DNA from: Microplitis mediator
Taxonomy: Eukaryota; Arthropoda; Insecta; Hymenoptera; Braconidae
Length of the DNA stretch: 64,000 nt
NCBI RefSeq assembly: GCF_029852145.1
Contig: NC_079971.1
Span: 12,753,697-12,817,696 of the forward strand
Direction: 5' to 3'
This document shows, in pieces, positions 10,562-22,395 of this stretch. Under the pieces are notes generated by a model. The model did no database searches. It was not told the origin of the DNA and was given only the letters and a program-made list of their open reading frames with translations. Position 1 is the first letter of the stretch. Each line of letters opens with the position of its first letter. The translations under genes and the position numbers were made by a program.

Positions 10562-13500
10562 GAGTATCAGTAATAACCATAGGTTCCCTGTGTTTTATAC
10601 GAACTAATTTTTTTAATTGACAATCTAAACATTGTTGAATTCTACGTTGAATATCATTTTTCAAATTTTCCCAATAATAATCTTTTTTAATTCTTTGATA
10701 AGTTTTAGTTACCCCTTTATGACCCCCGATTGGTGATTTATGCATTTCATAAAAAATTTAATCTCTTTTTTCGATAGGAACATAAATAATTGTGCCCAAA
10801 CAGATTATTACTTTAATATCAGTTCCGTCAAAAACATTTTTTAATTCTGTTATGACATTATTCCACGGTAAATTTTCAATGTTTTCACTTTTTGCAAAAC
10901 TTACTGTTTTTAATTTGAATTTTTCTAAAGTTTCTTTTAAATTTTCAAAAATTAATTTTAAATTTTCAATTAAAATTACAATTGATTCTTCTTCTTTTTC
11001 ACGAATAGGCAAAGCAAAATAATATTTATTTTTAATTTTCTTTTCAACTACTTTTCCTAACTCTAAATTTTTAAATGTCGGTAATTTATTTATTTCTTTC
11101 AATTTAATTGCACCATTATCGCATGGTTCACCATTAGTGCTAATAAAATAAGCTAAATTATCTTTTCTGAAATGAAAATAATCTTTAATATCAACTATAT
11201 TACGAATATTTCCCGCTTCTAAAATTTCTTTAATATCAGAATCACTATGATCTGATGAATCATTTTTATTATTGTTTTGTTCATTTATTATATTTTCAAT
11301 ATTTTCATCTGAGCTTAAAGAACTGCTCACACTTTCTTGATTTAATTCTTGATCTTTTATTTCTTTCCTTTTCTTGATTTGTTTCACATTTTTCTTGCGC
11401 TTAATAATTCTTGGTTGATTTGTAATTTCTTCGTCGGTTGAATCGTTATTTTTATCACTTACTTTTTTTTGTATTTCATTTTTGTTTTTGTTTAAATTTT
11501 TATTTTTATTAATTTCATTAGTTGTTTTAGTCGTTGGTTGTGGTGTGGTTTTTATTTCTTGTTTCTTTGCTGCAGCTCTTGTTGTTACTTTGATTTGTTG
11601 AAATTCTTCTGTTTCGATTGGATTTCTTGACAAAGCATCAGCAACATAATTTATTTTACCTGGTTTGTAAATAACTTTCAAATTATATTCTCCTAATTTT
11701 AATCTCCATTTTAAGACTCTTGTGTTTACATCTTTTGCCTTTTGACACCAAACTAAAGGTTTATGATCTGTAACGAGAGTAAATTCTTTACCATAAACAT
11801 ATGGTCTAAATATTTTTACACCAAAAACAATAGCTAATGCTTCTTTTTCATATGTTTCGTATCTTATTTCAGCGTCTCTCAATACTCTTGAAGCGTATGC
11901 ACATGCAGTATTTTCTCCGATTTGTCCTTGTGATAAAACTGCTCCGATTGCATAACCCGATGCATCAGTGGTAATAATAAATGGCATTGTAAAATCAGGT
12001 GTATTTAATACAGGTGGTTCACATAATTTGTTTCTTAATATTTCAAAAGCTTCTTGAGTTTCTTTATTCCATAAAAACTTGACATCTTTTTGAAGTAATT
12101 TTGTCAATGGTTTAGCTATTTTTGCAAAATCTTTAATAAATCTTCTATAATAATTAGTAAAACCCAAAAATTGACGAACTTTTTTCTGAGTAGTAGGAAC
12201 TGGATATTTCTTTGCAGCTTCAATTTTACTTGGATCAGGTCTGATAGAATTTTTACTAATTAAATGACCTAAATAACAAACTTCTCGTTTGAGGAATTTG
12301 CATTTATCTGGTTTTAGTTTCAAATTTGCTTCTTTTAATCTTTGAAAAACAATTTTTAATCGTTCGATATGTTCCTGTAAAGTTCTTGCAAATAAAATTA
12401 TATCATCCATAAAAACATATAATATAACACCAATTAATCCTGAAAAAACATCTTCCATTAATGCTCGAAATGTTGCTGGGCCATTTGCTAGGCCAAAAAC
12501 CAATCTTAAAAATTCAAAATGACCTAAAATAGTAGAAAGAGCAGTTTTATGTTGATCTTTTTCCTTCATTTTAATTTGATGAAAACTCGATGATAAATCT
12601 AGTACAGAATAATATTCAACTCCACCCAAACTATCAATTATATCAGTTATATTTGGTAGTGAATATGCATTTTTAATCGTCTTTTCATTTAACGCTCGAC
12701 AATCGATTACCATTCTCCATTGTTTTCTTCCTTCAGAGTCCGGTTTCTTTGGAACTATCCAGACTGGACTGTTGTATGGTGACCTTGATTCCACAATAAT
12801 ATTATTTTTCAATAATTCTTTAATTTGTCGATTGATTTCTTCCTTTAAAGCATAAGGAATTCTGTAATTTTTAATATTAACAGGTCTCTCATCTGTAGTC
12901 AAAATTTCATGTTCAACTCTATCTGTTGCTGGTAAATATTCACCTGGAAGGTGAAATCTTTCAGTATTATCTTTGATTGAATCATAAAGAGATTCTTGTT
13001 CGGTTTTATTTAAATGTTTTACATTTAACACTTCTTTTATTTTTTCAAAACGTGATTCATTTTTATTTATAGCATCAGTATCACGTGAAGAGTGTCCTGT
13101 GGCATCTTCTTGATTCTTTTCTTCGTTCTCACGAGCATTGTTGATAACTAATACTCGCTGAGCATATATAATTTCTTTATTATATTTATTGATCGACTCA
13201 TGTAAATTGTAGTCTTTATTTTCAATATTGTAATTGGAATTTACCTTTGAATTTTTTTCTTGATTGTTATCTTGCTTGATTGTATTTATATTTTCAGATT
13301 TTTCTTTTAAATTTTCCTCATTTTCAGGTTGATTATTATTTATTTTATTTTTGTTAAAAGTTTTAGTAGTTTCTTCATTTATTTTTACCTTTATTTTATT
13401 TTCTTCTTCAGGTTCTTCTTCCTCCGATTCTTCTTCTGCTTCATCGTCTGAATCGTAGTCGGTATCACTTCCATAAATATTAAAATTCTGAAATCCCATA

Positions 13501-13660
13501 GCCATTATTTGATGCATATCATCATCAAAATCAGATTCTTCTTCATTTTCAATTTTCATTATTATTTCTTCATCTGTTTCTTCATTAGTTTTTATTTTTC
13601 CATCATGCACTTCTTTTTCGTTTTTATTTCTTCTTTCTCTTCTTCTTTTATTTCTTCTTT
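10557..13660 (-). pseudogene. Element 1 pol: RT, RNase H and integrase zinc domain, one premature stop
   Basis: The 950-codon ORF from an ATG at 13610 runs to a TAA at 10760-10758. The same frame continues from 10757 into the integrase HHCC zinc segment (GGHKG ... CLDC), which is cut at 10557 by the nested element. The N-terminal 200 residues are acidic and Asn-rich. RT has catalytic FMDDII near residue 400, followed by RNase H with TTDASGYAIG and TDHKPLVW, then a charged linker. It is in the -1 frame relative to gag-pro and overlaps it by about 50 nt (open from about 13660); no canonical slippery heptamer is visible to me in that overlap. Confidence 0.85.
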
Positions 13661-15343
13661 CTTCATTTCATTTTTTTCTTCTAGATTTTCTTCAGTTGTT
13701 ACAGGATAAATTTTATCTTGAAAATTTATTTTATTATTTTGCACTAATTTTTCACAATTAAATGATTGATTTATTGATTCATCAGTATCATAGAAAAAAT
13801 ATTGTTTATTGTTTATTTTAGTAACGCGATTTTTATAGCAAATTTGAACTTTCGCTTCGTCAAAGAAATTCGAACCCAATATTCCCGATTGCTCGATTGG
13901 AAAATCGTCAGGAACTATTAAAAATTTAATTTCTAAATCAAGAAAATCTAATTCAACTTCACCCAATGCTTCAACTGGAATTTCGTTAATTCCAAGTAAT
14001 TTTATAGTTTTAGTTTTATCTAGAATTGCCCCTTTTGGACAAAAGCTTTCTTTTAAAATATTAGGACCGCTACCTGTGTCTATCATTACTGAAATTCGTC
14101 CGACATTAGGATTTACGCTATATCCTAATAAAATTGTTGGACTTTTATTATTTTTATTTAAATTAATTTGTTCAACGCGAGTTTCTTTTTTATCGCTAAT
14201 AGTTTTAAGTGGAATTCTATCAAAAATACCAAAATGTGAATTAGAGGTTGAAGGATGATTTTCTCTTATTTGTTTTTCTTCATCATTTATTTTCTTCCAA
14301 CAATCTCTAATTTTGTGACCTATTTTTTTACAATAATCGCAACTAATAATTTGTTTAGGACAATTATTACTTGAATGTTCATGGCTACCACAAGTTAAAC
14401 ATTTATTAAAGTTTTTAGAATTGTTATTTAAAAATTCGTGTTTGAATCTACAAATTTTAGCAATATGACCAGATCTATTACAAATTTGACATCTTTCAAC
14501 ATTTTGACTTTCTCTAGAATTTAATAATTTAAAACATTTATCAGCAGTATGACCTGCTTTATCGCAAAACTGACAAATTACAGTTTGTCTTAAGTTTGAT
14601 TGTTGATTAAAATTTTTATTATTATCAAATTGTTTATTTTGAGAGTAAAAATCTTGTTTTTGTTGGTAATTAGATTGATGTGGTCTTTGAGAATTATTGT
14701 GTTCGCGATTGACTTCGTCGCAAAGAAACACGGGTTTTTCAATTCCCCTTCGTTTTATATTTTCAAATTCACTTAATTCTTTTCGAAATTTAATTTTTTG
14801 TTCGATTTTAATAGCTTCATCAAGTGTATTTTGAAAATTACTATTTAAAGTTCGAATTTTACTTTCGATTTCAGGATTAAGACCATTTAAAAAACTTTCT
14901 ACGGCTCTTCGCTCAACTTGTAGTATAGAAGCATCGTTTTCTACTTGTGTATGTGTTCTTTTGTGTACTTCAACTAATTGTGATGCAATATCACAAATTC
15001 GATTAGAATATTTTAAAACAGATTCCCTGTCTTTTTGATAAACGCGACCCAATTCACCCAATAATTGCATTTCTGTTTTATTTGGGGCTGCTTTTCCCCT
15101 TAAAAAGTCATAAAATTCTTGTTTTGTATTTACTGTTGCACAGTTTATAGATTTTCTTAAATCGCCTTTTAATTTTTTTCGCAATAATTTAACCAAATTA
15201 AGTTCAGCATCTCTTGGTAAAGAACTAAAAGCTTCATTACAAGCAGTTATAAATTCTGTAAGTGTCATATTTTCACCATCATATTCGGGTACAAATTCTA
15301 ACGCGTCACGTAAAGAAATATATTGATTTGTTGAAAGAGCCAT
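13592..15343 (-). CDS. Element 1 gag-protease
   Basis: 583 codons. Capsid-like region at residues 1-210, then a Gln/Asn linker and four CCHC knuckles between about 255 and 360 (first CQFCDKAGHTADKC). An aspartic protease with MIDTGSG follows near residue 420, with GILGSNFF further on. A Glu/Lys-rich tail follows. The frame stays open without an ATG for over 100 codons upstream of 15343 (Asn/Ser-rich). An ATG at 15846 in another frame begins a plausible N-terminus, so a one-base shift near 15770-15790 may have cut off the true start. Confidence 0.85.
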   Translation of the reverse strand: MALSTNQYISLRDALEFVPEYDGENMTLTEFITACNEAFSSLPRDAELNLVKLLRKKLKGDLRKSINCATVNTKQEFYDFLRGKAAPNKTEMQLLGELGRVYQKDRESVLKYSNRICDIASQLVEVHKRTHTQVENDASILQVERRAVESFLNGLNPEIESKIRTLNSNFQNTLDEAIKIEQKIKFRKELSEFENIKRRGIEKPVFLCDEVNREHNNSQRPHQSNYQQKQDFYSQNKQFDNNKNFNQQSNLRQTVICQFCDKAGHTADKCFKLLNSRESQNVERCQICNRSGHIAKICRFKHEFLNNNSKNFNKCLTCGSHEHSSNNCPKQIISCDYCKKIGHKIRDCWKKINDEEKQIRENHPSTSNSHFGIFDRIPLKTISDKKETRVEQINLNKNNKSPTILLGYSVNPNVGRISVMIDTGSGPNILKESFCPKGAILDKTKTIKLLGINEIPVEALGEVELDFLDLEIKFLIVPDDFPIEQSGILGSNFFDEAKVQICYKNRVTKINNKQYFFYDTDESINQSFNCEKLVQNNKINFQDKIYPVTTEENLEEKNEMKKEEIKEEEKEEIKTKKKCMMEK

Positions 15344-15846
15344 TGCTACCGGTTGTTCGTTATTGATTTGATTAATATTGTTATTGTTATGGTTATCGTT
15401 ATTATTATTTAAAATACGCTCATCATTTAAAGGTGCATTGTGTGGGTGTTCATTTGTAGAATTAACTTCAGAATGTTGTGAAGAATCATTTGTTTGATTG
15501 TCATGTGTATTTACGTCTTTATTTTCTTTTGAATTTGAGGGTGATTTTTCAAACGATTCAGTAGAACTTTCAATATTAGAAAGATGATCAAATTCAGAAT
15601 TATTTTCATTAGGATTTTCTTCAATACTTTCATTAGTTAGTTGGTTAGTACTATGTAAATTATTATTTTGAACAAAATTTGAATAACTAAGTGAAATCGA
15701 GGTATCTTTGAGTGAACGTCTTCCACTAGAACGATAAGGATTTTTTTGTTTTTCATTGATGAATCTGGATTTTCTCCGGGAGGATCCAGATTGATATCTA
15801 TATTATTTTCTTTTGCAAATTTTCGAGTAACTATTCTATCTGACAT
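15344..15846 (-). pseudogene. Probable N-terminal extension of element 1 Gag, frameshifted
   Basis: From the ATG at 15846 about 20 codons read as a charged N-terminus. The frame then diverges into an unrelated short ORF ending at 15637, while the next frame carries a Ser/Arg- then Asn-rich sequence that runs in frame into the ATG at 15343. The transition near 15775 (next to C, G and A runs) fits loss of one base. Mutation and assembly error cannot be told apart here. Confidence 0.5.
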
Positions 15847-16030
15847 AGGAAATCATTATTCCTTTGAAATAAAATTATTTCAATTCTTTATTTTGATTTA
15901 AATTGATTTAAAATTTTAATTTTTTTTTTTTTTTTTAAATATTTCTTTTCCTTTTTGTAAATTAATTAATTTCATCATTATTGATTTTAATTTTTATTAT
16001 TTTTATAAATAATGAACAGCATCCTTATGT

Positions 16031-16048
16031 ATCCCGGACGAGCCCCCA
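16031..16048 (-). promoter_or_regulatory. Primer-binding site, tRNA-Pro type (element 1)
   Basis: On the minus strand TGGGGGCTCGTCCGGGAT follows the LTR end after a 15-nt AT-rich spacer. From memory this 18-mer is the same tRNA-Pro complement that murine leukaemia virus uses. Confidence 0.8.
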
Positions 16049-16063
16049 AAAATTTTTAATATA

Positions 16064-17907
16064 TGTTACGTCAAAATAACACATATTAAGAGTTGTGCTC
16101 CTGTTTAGCCTTCGCCCAGCGAAATAACTGGGACGGAGCTATAAGGATGACTGTTTATTAAAAATAAAATTAAAATAAAAATACTTACGGTTCGTTGTCT
16201 AAGAGATAATTAAAATTATCAAAAATTAAGTAAAATAAAATTTAATTAATTTAGTAAAATAATAAAAGCAAAATTAAAACAACTCCCAAATTTATTTAAA
16301 TCAAAACAATTATTTAAAAATTATTACAAAACAAAATTAAATTTGAATTAGACAATTAAATGCGGTTTACAATTTTTAACGCTTTATAAAATGATTTAGT
16401 TCTCGATTTCACTTGTTATACAATTTATTTAAACAATCAATTTATTATTTAAATTTATTATTAATTATTTATTTAATTAAATTGTTACCTTGATTTATTT
16501 GATGATTATTATTATTATCAACAATTATTTATTTGATTTGTTATTTATTATTCTTCCTTCTCAACCCTTGATAATTGATATAATGTTATCAATATTGAAT
16601 TTTATTTATTAAATGAATTATATTTAAATAATTCAAATTAGATTTGATAATCGATGGAATGTTTATCAATATTATTTATTAATTAAATGAATTACTACTT
16701 TTGAATAATTCAACAATTATTTTAAAAAAACTTCTGAATTATATTTTAATAATTCAGTTTATAAACAATTAAATCACCATTATTAATGATTTAATAAAAT
16801 TAAGGACTTTGCCTTTAAATAATTAAAATTTCGTCAATGACGAATGAGCTCACTTAGGAAACTGAAATCTTTTTCGATTTCCAGAAGAGCTGTTACCAGG
16901 TAGTAACATCCCTTCCAATAATTATTTAATTATACCAATTATTTCATTGGTCATAATTGAATCAATATTTTTTTATAATTATTATTTATATATATATATT
17001 TTTCATGACTTCCAATGCAGTTAGCAACACGCATAAAGCATTGGAGTCGAATTCATAAATCAATATTTATTGATTCTTATTTTTCTCTTTATTGCAATAT
17101 ATTCTTTTATTATTTAAACATTTTATAATTCATTTCATTTTTAATTATTAATAACTTGTTTATTAATAATTATTATTTAATTATATTTTATTATAACATT
17201 TCATAATTTTCATTTCTTATTCATTTCTTATTTCATTTCTTTATTAATAACCATATCATTAATAATTAATTTTATTTCTTTTTCTTATAACAATAAATAT
17301 CTTTATCTCTTAAAGATATTTCAAAATTCATTTCATATTTTTTTTTATAATAACAATTTCAAAATTTTCATTTCATATTTATTTCATTATTTTCATTATT
17401 TATTCATTCATATAATTTCATTTTCATATCATTATTTCTTTTCATTATTTCATATTTCACATTCATAAATTTTTATTATTTCATTATTTCATTATTTCTT
17501 TACTTATTTATTTATCAATAAATTTCAATTTTTATTATTAATTATAAAATATATAAATTTGAATTTATATTCAAATTTTATAATCATTTATTTTTCATCA
17601 GTTGATATTTCATATTTATTTATATTTATTTAACAACAATATTTCATAAAAATAATTTGAATTTAAATTCAAATTTAAAAAATCATCAGCCGTAATAAGG
17701 GCTGGAAGTCATTTGCTAATTAATTAATTTATGCATAGCCAGATGGCATAGCATGTACGATTTTTAATAAATTGATTGACAGCAGGAATAAGACGTCGTG
17801 ACGTCACAGTTGCATACTTATACTATTTTTCTTTGCTCTCAACTAAAATGCATCCATAAAAATTTAACGTAAAAAAGAAAAAAAAAAAACATAAACGAAC
17901 TGTAACA
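16064..17907 (-). repeat. 5' LTR of element 1 (right side, 1844 bp)
   Basis: On the minus strand it begins TGTTACAG (17907) and ends GACGTAACA (16064). The terminal TGTTAC/GTAACA inverted repeat and the GACGTAACA end are shared with element 2's LTR. Very AT-rich; no ORF. A strong splice donor CC|GTAAGTAT lies at 16188/16187, about 124 bp inside the LTR edge, with AATAAA (16159-16154) about 28 nt further on. The partner LTR lies outside the window, so the outer boundary rests on the termini alone. Confidence 0.65.
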
Positions 17908-19432
17908 GTCTTAAATTGCAAGAGAAGGAAACCTTGAGCTAAACAGAGTAATTATAAATTTGGAAAATCTCAACAAATGATTCATATTTAATTGTAGAAA
18001 AGATAGGATGGAAAATGATGTCCAATGTCGATTTAGAATCTCCTGGTTTTGAGACTTTATCATTTATCAAGTTCTTATTAAAATTTCTCTCGGCATTACT
18101 TTGAGCCCTTTTAGTGAGATTAGTATAACACGATGCCTCCTGATCTTATCAAGACTTGGTGTTCAAATATCAATCGCCATCTCGAAACGCTGATATGCAA
18201 CTTTTTTTTTTTATGAGCTCTGCAGGATTACATATGAGCTATATGTGTCGATGACCCAGCACACGGTGACGGAATAACGTCAGCGTTTCTAACCTGACAC
18301 CTGAGTGTCAGTAGGTGACTGGTCGATTGTTGTGTATGTCTTCTCGACTATTTATGTTTTTCTTTGAATCAATAAATTTTAATCCTCTTGCGTTTTACGC
18401 TTGTACATATAAAAAAAAAACAAAAATATTAGTTCGACTATTGGACCTTAATGGTGAATAGGATACACTTTCTAGAATTTGAAGGGTTCATGAATCATAT
18501 CGATTTCTTATTTATCAAAAAGAACCAATTTCAATATTATTATTTTTTTTGTTAAAAAAAAAAGAATGAGATTTATATATAATCAAGCTTGCTCTGTTTA
18601 TATGAAGATTTCCTTCGTTTACGGTAATTTGATTCAAATTGGAAAAAAAAACAAAAATATAATGAGTTTGAAAGTATAAATCAATCTTACATATTAAAAT
18701 TTAGATTATCGTATCGTTTACATATTCTTAAAATCATATTATCTGATATTATAGATAAAATAAAATGCATAATTTCTATAGATTTTTTTTTTTTTTTGAA
18801 ATGTTCATAAAATTTAAAGTGTATAGTATTAAGCTAATAATGAACCTATTCTAACTCACAAAAGTTATTTCTTGACGCGTACAATTTATTTTCGACATGA
18901 TTCTGCAACAGTTGATTCTTCTGATATTCTTTTGTTGATTAGGACTTTTGAGGTGAATCAGGTCGAGTTGATTCGCTGGATATCTGTTGATCTGCATACG
19001 ATGATTCTGAAGTGAGGCCTTGAAGATAATCTTGGGAGAGTTTTAGGGATATTTTCGTACTTTCACTCGGATTGCTGCTTACGTAGTAAATCGCCTGACT
19101 TTGCTATTACAGCGAAATTACATTGTCCTTATAGAAACCTCCGTTCTCTTGACTATTGAATTGGTAAAATATCTATCCTCTGCACTCCGTTGTTGATGGT
19201 TCGAGTTTTCCGGAAGCCCCCAAACACGAACATATATCTGGTAATGTTTTTCCCGAATTCTGAAACCAAATCTAAAAGCGGATTATTTAAGGGTTAGTGG
19301 TTAGTAATAACTGGTGAAAAGTACTTGAGCTTCGGTCTGTTAGTATTTTTAGATTTACGGAATTTTGAAGGCCTCAAAAAAAAAAACATCAAGATAAAAA
19401 AAAATATTTTAGCAATTAAAACAAAATTTTTT
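17908..19432. other. Non-coding flank, no gene seen
   Basis: AT-rich with several A runs. A segment ending near 18414 (AATAAA about 30 nt before an A-run) could be an old retroposed 3' end. No ORF of note. Confidence 0.4.
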
Positions 19433-20201
19433 AACTTCCCGCTAAGAAAATTGTAAATTTTCAAAAATTCGGGAAGTTATTGGTTTCGGTCCGATTTACG
19501 AAAATCGAATTTCCATCAGATGTCGACGTTTCGAGGTCCTAGGAAGCTATCCTGACTAATTTCACGATGATGTCCGAGTGTATGTATGTGTGTACGTACG
19601 TACGTACGTACGTATGTATGTATGTAAATATTCATAACTCTTGAACGGATGAACCGATTTTGATCGTTGAGGTGTCATTCGACGCGGCTTGTTAATGTCT
19701 TGAGGCCGTAGAAATTTAAACTTAATCGGTACGGTGCGTTCAGAGATATTTCAAAAATAAAATTTTTTTAAAAATGTTTTATTTGGATAACTTCCAATTT
19801 GCTCGATGGATTGATTCCAAAATCTAATCAGCTCTAAAACTCTATAAGCCGCGTCGAATGCCACCTCAACCATCAAAATCGGTTCATTCGTTCAAGAGAA
19901 ACCGTTGACGAAAGAATTCAAAAAAAATTTTTTCCTTGGTTTTTTTGAAATTTCTCAAAAACGGCTGAATAAATCAATTTCAAAATTCGACCAGCTTTAG
20001 AACTTGATAAAACGCGTCGATTGCCACCTCAACCATCAAAATCGGTTAATTCGTTCGCGAGATATCGTGGAAGAAAGAAATGCTAAAAAATGGTTTTTTA
20101 CAAAACAATGGCATACAAAAGTATTTGCGAGCTCGAAGAGCTCGAAAATATATTCACAATAATGTTTTCGAGCTCAGCGAGCTCGAAAACAGCGGGAAGT
20201 T
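19433..20201. mobile_element. Non-autonomous element with termini AACTTCCCGCT / AGCGGGAAGTT
   Basis: 769 bp with perfect 11-bp inverted ends. Inside are an ACGT/TGTA-type microsatellite (about 19577-19626) and at least three related segments containing CATCAAAATCGGTT or its complement in opposite orientations, so much of the interior can fold back. No coding capacity. Similar segments are, from memory, common dispersed repeats in insects. Confidence 0.65.
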
Positions 20202-20487
20202 TTGGGGCTGGCCCGCAGGATCAACCGATAGACCGATTTTTTTTTTTTATTTTCGACCACCAATAGAAGAGTTTAAAAATAACGATTCTTAATGGAGCAA
20301 TTTTTAATTGCGATGATAAATCAGGAGTTTGCGATTCCCATGGTAGAATTTAAGATTTAGAGTTCCTTCAAGTAAATAATCGAACCAAGACAAAAGGATA
20401 ATTTGAAGTTTCCATTTTCTGAATTTCTTGTCCGTCATTAGTGTAATTACTTTTGACAATAGAAAATTGGAATTTACTTCGTTAATA
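20202..20487. other. Flank between two MITEs
   Basis: Includes GAGCTC-rich text just outside the element's right end and a T run. A short minus-strand open stretch (about 20304-20487) may be the far side of the ORF remnant split by the next element. Nothing firm. Confidence 0.3.
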
Positions 20488-21278
20488 CAGTGCAACCTTG
20501 ATATAATGAAACTAAAGGGAAATAGAAATTATTCGTTATATCGAGTTATTCGTAATAGTAAGGTTTGTTATATATAGGTTATATTAAACTCGATTCGTTA
20601 GAACAAGGTAAACAAATTTCCACTAATAAATAACAACTCATTTAAATCAAAACACAGAATTATTTATTTGAAAACGTTTAAATCAGTTTCTGGTCAAAAT
20701 AGAAATCGTTATCAATATATAAGCATAGAATATTAACATAGAATGTAATAAGGAATAATGATAGCTTAATCTTCATTTTTCGTTTCTTTACTCGAAAAAA
20801 AGTCATAAATTGTTGTCTGCTTGCCAGTGTTGGTTATCATATCATTTTCCGTTTTTCTGCAACACTCAAAGAACACCTTTTCCGTTTTTCAGCCATTGCT
20901 ACGTTAAAACTACTAACAATTACTAACAGCAGTGTTTACATTAAATTTTATCAAACAGCAATGACTATCTTATGAAGAATTAAACGTGTCAGCACTCATT
21001 AAGACATTAGTTATTGTGGAATTAAGTGGGGATAATTTGTAAGATACCTTATGTAGAGGTTATAGGCTGGAAAATTCGTTATATAAAGGTCAATAATAGT
21101 TTCTATCTATATTCTGCAATGATTGAACTTTCGTTATAGTGAGGTTGTTTGAAAAATTTACTCGTAATGTAAAGGTATATTTTACATAGACCCTTATGGG
21201 CAGTTCTGGGGGATTTTTAAAAATTCGTTAAATCGAGGAATTCGTTATATTGAGGCTCGTTATATTAAGGTTACACTG
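20488..21278. mobile_element. pogo/Tigger-like MITE with TA target duplication
   Basis: 791 bp. Ends CAGTGCAACCTTGATATAA and, reversed, CAGTGTAACCTTAATATAA; flanked by TA on both sides (20486-20487 and 21279-21280). Internal copies of the CGTTATATCGAG/CGTTATATTGAG theme are typical of Tc1/mariner pogo-like MITEs. No transposase. Confidence 0.75.
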
Positions 21279-21720
21279 TATAAATAGGAAATTCAATTGC
21301 GCCAACGGATCTTCCACTAAATTTAGAGTTCAAAAATAACGATTGTGCCATCCTTAAAATTTTCCATTTACTGTCATTTGAATATTTGAATCGCCATTTT
21401 AAGAATTTTGAGATAGATTTCCTATTGTCCCCTTCTCTAAAAAAGAACGACGGAGAAATTAAGTCACGAGTGTCACATTCGATTACATTGGTTTCGTTAT
21501 GGAAATTTTGAATAAATTTTAAATATTTGAGAGTTTTATTCGATATTGGATCTGAATTCTCCTCATAAATTTCTTTCCGCAAAATTTTAAGAAGAATTGG
21601 GGAAGCTTCCATGTTTTTGTTTAATAATTTCGACAAATTTTGAAGATGAATGTTAGAGTATCTTTGATTTAAGAATTTACCTGTTCTACCCGAGAATGAA
21701 TTTACAAGCTTTATTTAAAA
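21279..21720 (-). pseudogene. Unrecognised ORF remnant interrupted by the MITE
   Basis: About 140 codons open on the minus strand, Lys/Asn/Ile-rich, with a repeated theme (NSxFSGR occurs twice). There is no good ATG at the start, and the frame is lost across the MITE insertion. It may be a decayed host gene or chance. Family not recognised. Confidence 0.2.
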
Positions 21721-22180
21721 GTAACGACAAATGAGATTTCTCAGTTATAAAAATTTTCATCTGTCTTATTATTGGCACAATTGTAGACAACAAAAATTTT
21801 ACTTCTTTAAGACGCTGTGGAATCGTTTTTTTATGGATTTTTTTAAGTTATTACCGACATCAAAGTGCCAAGGTTTTTGGCGAAATTTATGAATAAAAAA
21901 ATATGAAATTTTGTAGGATTACTCAAATAATTATTCTAAATCGAATGACAATAATTATTTATGCTGAAAAAAATAAAAAAAAATTATAAAAACTGGATAA
22001 TAAAAAGTCATATAGTCAAATAGAAGAGCTCTACCTTAGAGTGTCACATAAAATCAAATAAATATACTTTCCGAGACGCATATTAGAAAAAAACTGATTG
22101 TCATTACAATGTATGATATAAAATACACTTGTTGTTCACTTGTTATGATTATTTTAATTACAAATAAAGCTAATTAATCT
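21721..22180. other. AT-rich flank left of element 2
   Basis: No ORF, repeat border or RNA gene seen. Confidence 0.4.
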
Positions 22181-22184
22181 GGCT
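22181..22184. repeat. Target-site duplication GGCT, left copy
   Basis: GGCT precedes TGTTAC of the 5' LTR and recurs at 39752-39755 after the 3' LTR. Four bases fits Ty3/gypsy integration. Confidence 0.85.
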
Positions 22185-22364
22185 TGTTACGTCCTCGTCA
22201 CCCTTCAACACCTTTTTCAAATAAACCCACCAAAATTATTATTATTATTCTGGGAAATGCCCAGCATGAACAACTCATACGGACCATCCCCGTACGATAC
22301 TTTCACAAAACTTATATCTCAGAGAAAAACGTAAGTTTAAGTTAATAACTATATATATGTATGG

Positions 22365-22395
<31 letters not shown>

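Larger units (their letters stand above)
1..17907 (-). mobile_element. Env-bearing Ty3/gypsy LTR retrotransposon (element 1), interrupted by a BEL/Pao element
   Basis: Reading right to left: LTR (17907-16064), PBS (16048-16031), gag-pro, pol (RT, RNase H, integrase), env, then an extra Cys-rich ORF. The distal LTR lies beyond the window, so its target-site duplication cannot be checked. The coding order and the Env family match element 2, but protein similarity is only moderate, so they are different families. This copy is dead as shown: in-frame stops in pol and env, a probable frameshift near the gag N-terminus, and a 7-kb nested insertion in integrase. Confidence 0.85.
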
